From an uncultured Oscillibacter sp. (GTDB lineage: Bacteria > Bacillota_A > Clostridia > Oscillospirales > Oscillospiraceae), in contig CAQVQZ010000040.1 of NCBI GenBank assembly GCA_948902155.1, positions 1 to 13,429 on the forward strand: DNA of 13,429 nucleotides, read 5' to 3'. Position numbers and translations under genes: made by a program. The notes under the pieces were generated by a model that searched no databases, was not told the DNA's origin, and saw only the letters and a list, made by a program, of their open reading frames with translations. This document shows, in pieces, positions 1 through 7,015 of this stretch (position 1 is the stretch's first letter; every line of letters begins with the position of its first letter).

Positions 1-44
1 TGGGAAAGCCGTGATTCCCTCTGTCCGGAAAAGGAGGACTTTGC

Positions 45-3000
45 ATGAAACGACGTATTTTCAGCATCATCACCGCCCTGGCCCTGTGCCTGAGCCTTCT
101 GCCCCCGCCCGCCCTGGCGGCGGAAGCGCTGGGAAGCGGCACGGCGGACGACCCCTGGCTCTGCGGGCCGGATGGGAGCGACTCTGTAACCGCCGTCCTG
201 GCAGACGACGGAACCCTGACCGTCTCAGGCTCGGGAGCCACGGCGAGTTACAATAAAGCGCAAGATAGCCCATGGAGGAGCACCGGAACTCCTGTTCTTA
301 TTACTAAGCTGGTAATCGAAAGCGGCGTGACCGGGATTGGAAAATACGCGTTTTCGGGCCTCGCCGCTGTGACGGAGGTGTCCATCCCGGAGGGCGTGAC
401 CTCTATCGGAGACAATGCGTTTTCCTACATGGGGAAACTGACGAAGGTGACCATTCCGAGCACTGTGGAAAGCGTTGGTCAACTGGCATTCGCCGCTTGT
501 GAGCAAATGTCGGAGGTTACCCTCCTGGGCAGGTCGACGGGCATTTCGTCGTATACTTTTGGGTCTGGTGGGATCGCGGTAAACATCTTCCGTGTCCCCT
601 GCGGAACGAAGACATTCTACGAACAAAAGCTTACGGCCATCTCTGGCTTTACCATCGATGAAGACCCCCACAAGCCGGACAGCGGCGGGGCCTGCACCGG
701 CTGCGGCCTCCAGTTTGAGGCCCTGACACGGGTGGACGGCAGCGAAACCTTTTACCCCACCGTCACAGAAGCCTTCGACGCCGCCAACAAGGCCGGGACC
801 TCCTCCGTCCACCCCGGGACCGCCACGGTGGAGCTGCTGGCGGACGCGGCGCTCCCCGACGGGGAGGAGCTGACCGTGGAGCCGCTCAAAACAATCACCC
901 TGGACTGCGGGAAGTTCACCCTCTCCGGCAGCTCCAACAATGTCATCATCGTTAACGGCACTCTGAACTTCACAGGCGGGACGGTGCAGAGCACCAGCAC
1001 AGCAAACTGGGGCAATTGCATAAACGTGTACTCCGGCGGAACCTTTACCATGTCCGGCGGAACGCTTACACTGGTGAAGAAATCTTTCAACGCCATAAAC
1101 GCCAATGGTGGCAAGGTCACCATCACTGACGGGAAAATCGGCGTGGGAGCCACGGGCCTGGAGATAAACATGCATGGCGCGACCGTCCAGCTCAGCGGCG
1201 GGACCTATGGCCGTATATACGATGGTACTTCTAATGCTTCTTTTACCCCCACTCCCAACCTGCGCGGCCTTCTGGCGGGCGGCTATGCCTTCTACGGGGA
1301 GGACGGCCAGCCCGTGGCCCTGACGAATGATCAGCAGGTAGTCACCGGCCCCGTCACCGTGGAAACCTGCGGCCACCCCGGCCAAATCGTGGACTGCACC
1401 CAGGAAAACACCTGCGTTTACTGCGGGACCGTCCTCCCCGCCGGGGAACACAACTACAGCTCCTGGACGTGCGACGACGACGCAAGCCACACCGGGACCT
1501 GCACGGTCTGCGGCACGCAAACCACCGAAGCCCACGCCTTCGGCGAGTGGGGCGCGGACGGACGGCGCTCCTGCACCTGCGGCTACGCCCAGCAGGCCGC
1601 GGCGGCGGTCACGGCAGACAGCCAGACCACCTATCACCCCACCATCCAGGAAGCCTTTACCGCCGCCAACAAGGCCGGGGCCCTCTCCCCCGCCACGGTG
1701 GAGCTGCTGGCGGACGTGACGCTCCCTGACGGGGAGAGGCTGGTCGTGGAGTTTGGCAAAGTAATCACCCTGGATTGCGGGGAGTTCACCCTCTCCGGCA
1801 GCTATGAAAGTGTGATTACTGTTCAGGGAACCCTGACCTTTTTGGGCGGAACAGTGCGGAGCACCAACGCAGGAGCCAACTTCGGTTGCATAAAAGTGTT
1901 CTCCAACGGGACCTTTACCATGTCCGGCGGAACGCTGGCGCTGGAAAGTGCCGACAATATAGCCGTAGTCGCTACGGGCTCTGACGACTTCCCTACCAAA
2001 GTCACCATCTCCGGCGGGAGCGTCGGCGTGGGAGCCACGGGCCTGAAAACAGATGGCGCGACCGTCCAGCTCAGCGGCGGGACCTATGGCCGTATATACG
2101 ATGGTACCAGTGTAGGTATTTATCCTGTTACCCCCAATCCCAACCTGCCCGGCCTTCTGGCGGACGGCTATGCCTTCTACGGGGAGGACGGCCAGCCCGT
2201 GGCCCTGGCGGAGAAACAGCATACGCTCGACGGCACCGTCACCGTGAAGCCCTGCACCCACATCTACGAGTACACCCAGACGGAGGGCGCGGAAACCCAC
2301 AGCAAGACCTGCCCCGCCTGCGGCGACGCTCAGACGGCGGAGAACTGCGTCTTCGAGACCTGGACCAGCGTGGACGACGGGACCCACAAGTCCGTCTGCG
2401 CCTGCGGGCGGGAGAAGACGGCGGCGCATACGCTTGCGTACACCACAGCCCTGGACGAGAACGGGAAGTCCTGCACGGTTTCCTCCGCCTGCGCGGACTG
2501 CGGCTATTCCACGACCGTGGGCACAGCGTCCATCACGGCGGATCACTCCGTGCCTTACGGCCAGCCTGTGACCCTGGAGGTAACCACGGACCTTGAGCTG
2601 ACAGAACTCAAGTGGGTGAAGTTCGGCACAAGCGGAGCCCCGATATCCAGCACCAGCCTCACCTATACCTGGCAGAATTTGAACGTTGGTTCGCACCGCC
2701 TCCAGTTTTCTGCAAAATTCCAGAACGTATACCTCTTTTTAACAACGACCGTCACCGTCACCCCCGCGCCCCTGCCGGAGGACAAGATTCAGCTGGTGAA
2801 GGAGGATGAGGGGCCCTTCACCTACGGCGGCACGGATTACCAGCACATGCCCATAGTTTCCATTGAGGGCCTGAAGGAAGGCACGGATTTCACCGTGCGT
2901 TATGAGAACAACGTAAACGCGGGAACCGCCACCGTCATCATCACGGGCAAGGGGAACTACACGGGCGAGGTTACGAAAACCTTCGAGATTCTCCCGGCGG

Positions 3001-5540
3001 CGCTGGTTCCGCCCACCGAGGAGCTCCGGGCCAAAGACAGCTACGGCACGCCCTTGTCTGAGATGGAAGTGGATGGCGCGACTTCTGTCAATGTCGAGGA
3101 CAGCGCATGGTTTGTCTCGGGAACCTGGAAAATCGAGAGCGAGGACACGCCGGACGCGGGCACGTATACGAACTACATGGCGGTCTTCACGCCGGACCCC
3201 CCGCAAGACCCGAACAATTTCAAACCGCTGGCCGTCCCGGTGGAGGTGACGGTTACGCGGAAGTACCTGGGTGGGATGGAAGCGGTTATCCAGACCCAGG
3301 CGGGCAAGACGCTGGAGCTGGATGCGTCCCGCTTCAACCTGCCGGAGGAGCTGGCCAACGACGGGCCGGTCCTGGCGAGCTGGTCATATGCCGTCGGGGA
3401 TTCCTCTGTTCTGGACGGGGACCCGACGCTGACGGAGGGGAAGCTGGCCTGTCAAATCCGGGCGGACGCGGCCCCGGGAACGCGGGAGGAGCTCTATCTT
3501 TTGGTAGAGGGCAAAAACTACGACTGCGACGTCTTCATGACCATCGAAGTGGTGGACAAATTCCGGCCTGAGCTGCGCTGTATCCCTCTTACACACACCT
3601 ACGACGGCAAAGCGCCGGACCTCGCGGAGACGATTGCCAAAATGACCGCCTGGGTGAACGGCGAACAGGTCCCCGGCACGTTTACGGTGGAGGGCGAGGT
3701 CCCGGTCCATGTGCAGGACAGCGGCAATCTGGCCGTGAAATTCACGCCCAACGACCCGGACGTTTACGCCGAAGCGGAAGACAGCATGGAAGTCCGCATC
3801 CTCCCGGCGGAGATCACCGTCACGGCCCGCGACCAGCGCGCGGAAACGGGCGGAGCGATGCCGGAGCTGACCTATACGGTGACGGGCCTTGCGGCGGGCG
3901 AGGCGCTGGCGAAGGAACCCGAGGTAACCTGCGCCGGGGACACGTCTGCGGCGGGGGAGTACGCCATCACCGTCTCCGGAGCGGAAGCCAGCGACGATTA
4001 CACCATCACCTATGTGCCGGGGACGCTGACGGTCAGGAACCCGTCCCCGCCTCCGGTGGACCCGAAGCCCGACAACCCGGACCCGCCGGACCAGCCCGAT
4101 CCGCCCGACCAGCCGGACCCGCCTGATCAGCCCGATCCTCCCGATCAGCCGGACCCGCCCGACCAGCCCGATCCTCCGGACCAGCCGGACCCCCCGGACC
4201 AGCCCGACCCGCCGGAAACCCCGGAGATGAAGGTGGAGATCAAAGACGGCATCACGGAGGTCCCCCCGGCCCTGCGGGAGCTGGAGCACCTGAACACGCC
4301 GGAGAAGATCGTCCGGCTGATGCAGAGCGTGGTAACGCAGACGGGCGTTCCGTCCAGGAACACGGCGGCGTATGACGTGACCCTGCTGGTGAGCCTGGAC
4401 GGCGGCAAGACCTGGACCAAGGCCACGAAGGACAATTTCCCCGCAAACGGCCTGACGGTAACCCTGCCCTACCCGGCGGGGACGGACCGCGCGTACCGCT
4501 TCACGGTGGTGCATATGTTCACCACGCCGGATTTCGGCAAGACCCCCGGCGATACGGAAGTCTTTGGCCCCGACCAGGTGAAGAACACGGCGGCGGGCCT
4601 GCAAGTGACGGTGACGGGCCTGTCTCCGATCTCCATCGGCTGGACGGAGCCGGAGCCGGAGACGCCGCCCTCTCGTCCCAGCCACAGCGGCGGTTCTTCC
4701 TCCGGCGGCGGCGGTTACGCCGCGACCTACACCGTCACGGTAAAGAACGCGGACCACGGCAGCGTCGCTCCCAGCCACACCCGCGCCTCCGCCGGGAGCA
4801 CGGTGACCCTGACCCCGCATCCGGACGGCGGCTATATCCTGGAGTCCCTGACGGTCACGGACAGCCAGGGCAAGGCCCTCACGCTGACGGCCAGGGACGG
4901 CGGCAAATACGCTTTCACCATGCCCAGCCGGGCGGTGACGGTGACGGCGGCTTTCGCCCCCCAGCCGGAGGAGAAGAAGCCCTGTGACGGCGGCGCGTCC
5001 TGCCCGTCCCGGCGCTTCACGGACCTGACCGCCGCGTGGTATCACGAAGCGGTGGATTTCGCCCTGGAAAACGGCCTGATGGACGGCTATAAAGACGGCC
5101 GTTTCCAGCCGGACAAAGCCCTCACCCGCGCCCAGTTCGCGCAAATCTTGTATAACCAGGCGGGCCGTCCCGCCGTGACGGCCTCCGCCGTCTTCCCCGA
5201 CGTGGCCCCGGAGGCGTGGTGCGCCCCGGCGGTGGCTTGGGCGGCGGAGCAAGGCGTCGTAAGCGGCTACCGCAGCGGCCTCTACGGCCCGGGCAACCCC
5301 ATCACCCGTGAACAGCTGGCGGTGATGCTCTGGCGCTATGCCGGGAGCCCCGCCGCCACGGAGAAGGAGCTGCGTTTCGCCGACGCGGGCGAGATTTCCG
5401 CCCACGCCCAGGAAGCCCTCCGCTGGGCGGTGGAAACCGGCGTGATGAGCGGCAAAAGCGATGATCTCCTATCTCCCCAAACCCCCGCCACCCGCGCCCA
5501 GACGGCGAAAATGCTGATGAACTATCTGAAAGCGGAGTGA
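45..5540 (+). CDS. Large secreted S-layer-homology (SLH) surface protein with LRR, beta-helix-like, MBG and proline-repeat regions
   Basis: This 1831-residue exported protein is probably held on the cell wall by its C-terminal SLH domains, which in other Firmicutes bind pyruvylated wall polymers. An AGGAGG at 32-37 fixes the ATG. Visible parts in order: signal peptide (residues 1 to about 25, ending ALA-AEA); BspA-type leucine-rich repeats (about 85-170, e.g. VTSIGDNAF); two copies of a Gly/Thr-rich beta-helix-like module (about 225-450 and 520-745), each followed by Cys-rich CxxC segments; an MBG-like domain (about 911-986); a second MBG-like stretch (about 1255-1331); seven PPDQPD hexapeptides (1347-1388); a Gly/Ser linker near 1549; a repeat domain ending in TMPSRAVTVTAAF (about 1562-1640); and three SLH domains (about 1656-1831). 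No enzyme motif was recognised. Adhesin or S-layer-associated structural role is inference. C15 is not in a proper lipobox. The promoter lies outside the window. Confidence 0.93.
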   Translation: MKRRIFSIITALALCLSLLPPPALAAEALGSGTADDPWLCGPDGSDSVTAVLADDGTLTVSGSGATASYNKAQDSPWRSTGTPVLITKLVIESGVTGIGKYAFSGLAAVTEVSIPEGVTSIGDNAFSYMGKLTKVTIPSTVESVGQLAFAACEQMSEVTLLGRSTGISSYTFGSGGIAVNIFRVPCGTKTFYEQKLTAISGFTIDEDPHKPDSGGACTGCGLQFEALTRVDGSETFYPTVTEAFDAANKAGTSSVHPGTATVELLADAALPDGEELTVEPLKTITLDCGKFTLSGSSNNVIIVNGTLNFTGGTVQSTSTANWGNCINVYSGGTFTMSGGTLTLVKKSFNAINANGGKVTITDGKIGVGATGLEINMHGATVQLSGGTYGRIYDGTSNASFTPTPNLRGLLAGGYAFYGEDGQPVALTNDQQVVTGPVTVETCGHPGQIVDCTQENTCVYCGTVLPAGEHNYSSWTCDDDASHTGTCTVCGTQTTEAHAFGEWGADGRRSCTCGYAQQAAAAVTADSQTTYHPTIQEAFTAANKAGALSPATVELLADVTLPDGERLVVEFGKVITLDCGEFTLSGSYESVITVQGTLTFLGGTVRSTNAGANFGCIKVFSNGTFTMSGGTLALESADNIAVVATGSDDFPTKVTISGGSVGVGATGLKTDGATVQLSGGTYGRIYDGTSVGIYPVTPNPNLPGLLADGYAFYGEDGQPVALAEKQHTLDGTVTVKPCTHIYEYTQTEGAETHSKTCPACGDAQTAENCVFETWTSVDDGTHKSVCACGREKTAAHTLAYTTALDENGKSCTVSSACADCGYSTTVGTASITADHSVPYGQPVTLEVTTDLELTELKWVKFGTSGAPISSTSLTYTWQNLNVGSHRLQFSAKFQNVYLFLTTTVTVTPAPLPEDKIQLVKEDEGPFTYGGTDYQHMPIVSIEGLKEGTDFTVRYENNVNAGTATVIITGKGNYTGEVTKTFEILPAALVPPTEELRAKDSYGTPLSEMEVDGATSVNVEDSAWFVSGTWKIESEDTPDAGTYTNYMAVFTPDPPQDPNNFKPLAVPVEVTVTRKYLGGMEAVIQTQAGKTLELDASRFNLPEELANDGPVLASWSYAVGDSSVLDGDPTLTEGKLACQIRADAAPGTREELYLLVEGKNYDCDVFMTIEVVDKFRPELRCIPLTHTYDGKAPDLAETIAKMTAWVNGEQVPGTFTVEGEVPVHVQDSGNLAVKFTPNDPDVYAEAEDSMEVRILPAEITVTARDQRAETGGAMPELTYTVTGLAAGEALAKEPEVTCAGDTSAAGEYAITVSGAEASDDYTITYVPGTLTVRNPSPPPVDPKPDNPDPPDQPDPPDQPDPPDQPDPPDQPDPPDQPDPPDQPDPPDQPDPPETPEMKVEIKDGITEVPPALRELEHLNTPEKIVRLMQSVVTQTGVPSRNTAAYDVTLLVSLDGGKTWTKATKDNFPANGLTVTLPYPAGTDRAYRFTVVHMFTTPDFGKTPGDTEVFGPDQVKNTAAGLQVTVTGLSPISIGWTEPEPETPPSRPSHSGGSSSGGGGYAATYTVTVKNADHGSVAPSHTRASAGSTVTLTPHPDGGYILESLTVTDSQGKALTLTARDGGKYAFTMPSRAVTVTAAFAPQPEEKKPCDGGASCPSRRFTDLTAAWYHEAVDFALENGLMDGYKDGRFQPDKALTRAQFAQILYNQAGRPAVTASAVFPDVAPEAWCAPAVAWAAEQGVVSGYRSGLYGPGNPITREQLAVMLWRYAGSPAATEKELRFADAGEISAHAQEALRWAVETGVMSGKSDDLLSPQTPATRAQTAKMLMNYLKAE
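1174..1228 (+). repeat. Intragenic direct repeat, copy 1 (55 bp identical)
   Basis: This 55-bp stretch is identical to 2053-2107, 879 bp downstream in the same reading frame. It encodes the end of the first beta-helix-like module (GATVQLSGGTYGRIYDG). Shorter matching blocks flank it, for example around 822-846 with 1692-1716, so the whole module of roughly 880 bp appears duplicated with later divergence. Confidence 0.9.
2053..2107 (+). repeat. Intragenic direct repeat, copy 2 (55 bp identical)
   Basis: This is the second copy of the 55-bp block at 1174-1228, in the same frame. The surrounding modules differ more, so this block is either under strong constraint or has been kept identical by gene conversion. 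Confidence 0.9.
4083..4208 (+). repeat. Seven 18-bp tandem repeats coding PPDQPD, with a 36-bp higher-order period
   Basis: Seven perfect PPDQPD hexapeptides occupy residues 1347-1388 of the SLH protein. The Pro-Asp codons at the end of each unit alternate CCC-GAT, CCG-GAC, CCC-GAT and so on through the first six units (the seventh is CCC-GAC). The DNA repeat unit is therefore really 36 bp. The peptide should form an extended, acidic, proline-rich stalk between the MBG-like region and the C-terminal half. Confidence 0.95.
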
Positions 5541-5556
5541 AGAGCGAAAAGAGGCA

Positions 5557-5587
5557 AAAAGAGCGGGACGGCCAGTCCCGCTCTTTT
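5557..5587. terminator. Bidirectional rho-independent terminator between SLH gene and DUF3021 gene
   Basis: A perfect 13-bp stem (5557-5569 with 5575-5587) encloses a 5-nt loop. The A-rich left arm and T-rich right arm give a U-tract in either direction. It lies 16 bp after the SLH gene stop and 1 bp past the stop of the convergent DUF3021 gene, so it probably ends both transcripts. Confidence 0.9.
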
Positions 5588-5588
5588 C

Positions 5589-6032
5589 CTATTCTTCCCT
5601 CCGGTTCCGCCGGTACCAGTCCAGGCGGTCGTTGTACTTCTTACCGGACAGGCGGTAATAGACTTCGATGCCCGCCGTGATCCCCAGGAAAATCACCAGG
5701 AATATCCCCCAAAACAGCGCCCACGCGCCCGCGCTTTTCGCGGGGAGCCAGCCGAATCCCGCCGCCAGGCTCGCCAGCATCCCGCCGAAGGGAACGGCGA
5801 ACACCGCCATGCGCCAGCCGTAGGCCAGCTTTTTGATGAACAGGTCGGTAAAGGCCACCACCTGCATGGTCCCCGCCGCCGCGCTGGCCAGCAGAAGCGA
5901 GAGCAGGATAGGCAGCGGGGCCGTCCTCTGACGGAACAGGGCCAGGAACAGCAGGTAGACGCACATGGCGGCAGTGTAGTTCAGGGACACGGTTTCTTTG
6001 ACGGCGATGACCGCTCGGAAAAACTTCTTCAT
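5589..6032 (-). CDS. DUF3021-family four-helix membrane protein, partner of LytTR regulator
   Basis: This small integral membrane protein (147 aa) has four hydrophobic segments at about residues 15-34, 39-61, 75-95 and 103-125, short loops, and a highly basic C-terminal tail (RLDWYRRNRREE) expected in the cytoplasm. The size, layout and position directly behind a LytTR gene fit DUF3021. I chose the ATG at 6032 because AGGAGGG sits 8 nt upstream; an in-frame GTG at 6050 would place that site inside the gene. The gene begins 14 bp after the stop of the LytTR gene, so the two are co-transcribed and probably translationally coupled. In comparable LytTR regulatory systems the membrane partner inhibits the regulator. 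That role is inferred here, and the signal is unknown. Confidence 0.82.
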   Translation of the reverse strand: MKKFFRAVIAVKETVSLNYTAAMCVYLLFLALFRQRTAPLPILLSLLLASAAAGTMQVVAFTDLFIKKLAYGWRMAVFAVPFGGMLASLAAGFGWLPAKSAGAWALFWGIFLVIFLGITAGIEVYYRLSGKKYNDRLDWYRRNRREE

Positions 6033-6046
6033 AGGGCACCCTCCTG

Positions 6047-6484
6047 TCACAGTCCTAATTTTGCCTTGATGGCGGGAGCGTAGCGGCGGCTGACCACGAC
6101 GATCTCTCCGTTGGCCATGGTGAGCCGCAGCCGCCCGCCGAAGTCGGGGCGCAGAGAGCGCACCTGGGCGAAATTCACGATCGCCGATTTGCTTACCCGA
6201 AGGAAGTCCCGTCCGGCAAGCTGGTCCTCCAGCTCATAGAGCCGGAAGCGGGTCTCATAGACGCCCCCGGCGGTGTAAAGGAACGTGCTACCGTCCACGG
6301 TGTCGATATAGAGCACATCCGCTCCGTCCAGGATGCAGGTCTCGCCGTCCCTCTCCCCGGTGAGGCGGGCGTCGGACAAGCGCAGAAGCTCCACCAGCCG
6401 GGACGCCTGGGCGTCCAGACGGGGACAGCGGATGATCACTTCCGTATGGCACAGTCCCGGCAGCTCTTCTACCGTCACTTTCAC
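6047..6484 (-). CDS. LytTR-family DNA-binding transcriptional regulator without receiver domain
   Basis: This 145-residue protein has a C-terminal LytTR DNA-binding domain (about residues 48-145) with the family pattern FLRVSKSAIVNFAQV, then NGEIVVVSRRYAPAIK. The first 45 or so residues form a short alpha/beta extension (VIIRCPRLDAQASRLVELL) of the kind seen in stand-alone LytTR regulators paired with DUF3021. There is no phospho-acceptor receiver domain, so control is probably not through a histidine kinase. The GTG start at 6484 is chosen because AAAAGGAGGG lies 6 nt upstream. It is the first gene of an operon with the downstream DUF3021 gene. The targets are unknown; autoregulation is likely from the behaviour of related systems. 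Confidence 0.9.
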   Translation of the reverse strand: MKVTVEELPGLCHTEVIIRCPRLDAQASRLVELLRLSDARLTGERDGETCILDGADVLYIDTVDGSTFLYTAGGVYETRFRLYELEDQLAGRDFLRVSKSAIVNFAQVRSLRPDFGGRLRLTMANGEIVVVSRRYAPAIKAKLGL

Positions 6485-6513
6485 AGGCAGCCCTCCTTTT
6501 CGTCCGTACCTTG

Positions 6514-6542
6514 AGCATACAGAATGGTGCTTCGTTTGGCAA
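6514..6542 (-). promoter_or_regulatory. Sigma-A-type promoter of the LytTR-DUF3021 operon
   Basis: Reading leftward, the -35 box is TTGCCA (6537-6542), followed by a 17-bp spacer and the -10 box TATGCT (6514-6519). It lies about 30 bp before the GTG start, leaving a short leader that carries only the ribosome-binding site. Confidence 0.7.
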
Positions 6543-6603
6543 GGGGACGGAACGCAAGCGGTGGTCTGGGCGGGGTAAGCGGTGCATATTAGGAGGGAAA
6601 ACC

Positions 6604-6639
6604 ATCGGTAGACGATCCATATCCGGGCAGTCTACCGAT
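6604..6639. repeat. Inverted repeat, 10-bp arms
   Basis: The arms ATCGGTAGAC (6604-6613) and GTCTACCGAT (6630-6639) are perfect complements around a 16-nt spacer. They lie 60-100 bp upstream of the LytTR promoter. The element could be an operator-like site or an RNA hairpin; LytTR proteins usually bind imperfect direct repeats, which argues against its being their site. Confidence 0.6.
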
Positions 6640-6655
6640 AGAAACGCGAATGCAG

Positions 6656-6702
6656 AGGCGGTTATCAACCGCCTGTCCCCTCAACCTGAGTGGTTGAAGG
6701 GG
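6656..6702. repeat. Two adjacent tight hairpins
   Basis: The first hairpin pairs AGGCGGTT (6656-6663) with AACCGCCT (6667-6674) around a 3-nt loop. The second pairs CCCCTCAACC (6677-6686) with GGTTGAAGGGG (6692-6702), with one bulged A and a 5-nt loop. They are two bases apart and neither has a T-run, so they are unlikely to be terminators. Confidence 0.6.
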
Positions 6703-6745
6703 AACGGGAGGCTGATAGCCCAATGCCATGGGTCCACCGCACCAT
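6665..6745 (-). CDS. Possible 26-aa small protein (uncertain)
   Basis: A leftward ATG at 6745 is preceded by AAGGAGG (complement of 6754-6760) with an ideal 8-nt spacing. It opens 26 codons beginning MVRWTHGIGLSAS and ending VEGTGG. The ribosome-binding site is as good as those of the real genes here. Against it: the composition is nondescript, no promoter is visible, and the ORF lies just beyond the manA terminator and runs into the hairpins. It may be a chance ORF inside a repeated element, or a small peptide reached by read-through. No family was recognised. Confidence 0.25.
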   Translation of the reverse strand: MVRWTHGIGLSASRSPSTTQVEGTGG

Positions 6746-6774
6746 TGTCTTGTCCTCCTTTTGGACCCCGCAAC

Positions 6775-6834
6775 AAAAAAATCCACAGGGCACCCTTCTA
6801 TTGCCAGCTTTGCAATAGAAGGAATTCCCTGCGG
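6775..6834 (-). terminator. Rho-independent terminator of manA
   Basis: In the leftward direction an outer stem (CCGCAGGG with CCCTGTGG, one G-U pair) and a perfect 11-bp inner stem (complement of 6794-6804 with 6812-6822, 7-nt loop) are followed after one base by seven T residues (complement of 6775-6781). It sits about 180 bp past the manA stop codon, which is far but in the right orientation. Confidence 0.8.
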
Positions 6835-6844
6835 ACAATCCCCA

Positions 6845-6878
6845 CCCGGCTTTGCCGGGAGCCCCTTTCCAAAGGGGC
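6845..6878. repeat. Double-hairpin palindromic unit (related to 12619-12658)
   Basis: CCCGGC-TTT-GCCGGG (6845-6859) is followed after one base by GCCCCTTT-CC-AAAGGGGC (6861-6878), then a T-rich CTTTTTCTTTT. The layout and the AGC-CCCTTT...AAAGGG core match the unit at 12619-12658. The T-run would terminate rightward transcription, but no rightward gene precedes it. Confidence 0.6.
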
Positions 6879-7015
6879 CTTTTTCTTTTGCGCTGAACTT
6901 CATAGCATAGCCTTACGGCTAACCCCCTTCTACACCCGTTTTCAGACAGAGATCAAATTCCAATCGTTCATGCAGTCCCAAAAATATCTCCTATCTTCTC
7001 ACTCCTATCTCTTTA

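Larger units (their letters stand above)
6485..7015. other. Hairpin-rich intergenic region between LytTR operon and manA
   Basis: This stretch of about 530 bp lacks a convincing long gene. It holds, from left to right, the LytTR promoter, a 10-bp inverted repeat (6604-6639), two tight hairpins (6656-6674 and 6677-6702), a possible 26-codon leftward ORF (6665-6745), the manA terminator (6783-6834) and a two-hairpin palindromic unit (6845-6878). In 6885-7015 I see nothing. A 172-codon open frame crosses on the plus strand but has no ribosome-binding site and no family resemblance. Confidence 0.75.

Noticed and set aside
81..89. Lipoprotein signal at C15 of the SLH protein
   Set aside because: The residues before the cysteine are L-A-L, so the -1 position is not G, A or S; an ALA-type signal peptidase I site follows at about residue 25.
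225..2696. Very long leftward open frame (823 codons) antisense to the SLH gene
   Set aside because: High-G+C coding DNA often leaves the opposite strand open. The translation is Gly/Arg/Val-rich without any domain, while the plus strand has a signal peptide, repeats and SLH domains.
4083..4208. CRISPR-like array from evenly spaced repeats
   Set aside because: The 18-bp units are contiguous with no spacers and code in frame for PPDQPD.
3384..5405. Leftward open frame of 673 codons opposite the SLH gene 3' half
   Set aside because: It mirrors the PPDQPD repeat as an RRVRLVGRIGL-like repeat and has no start signals; it is a shadow of the real gene.
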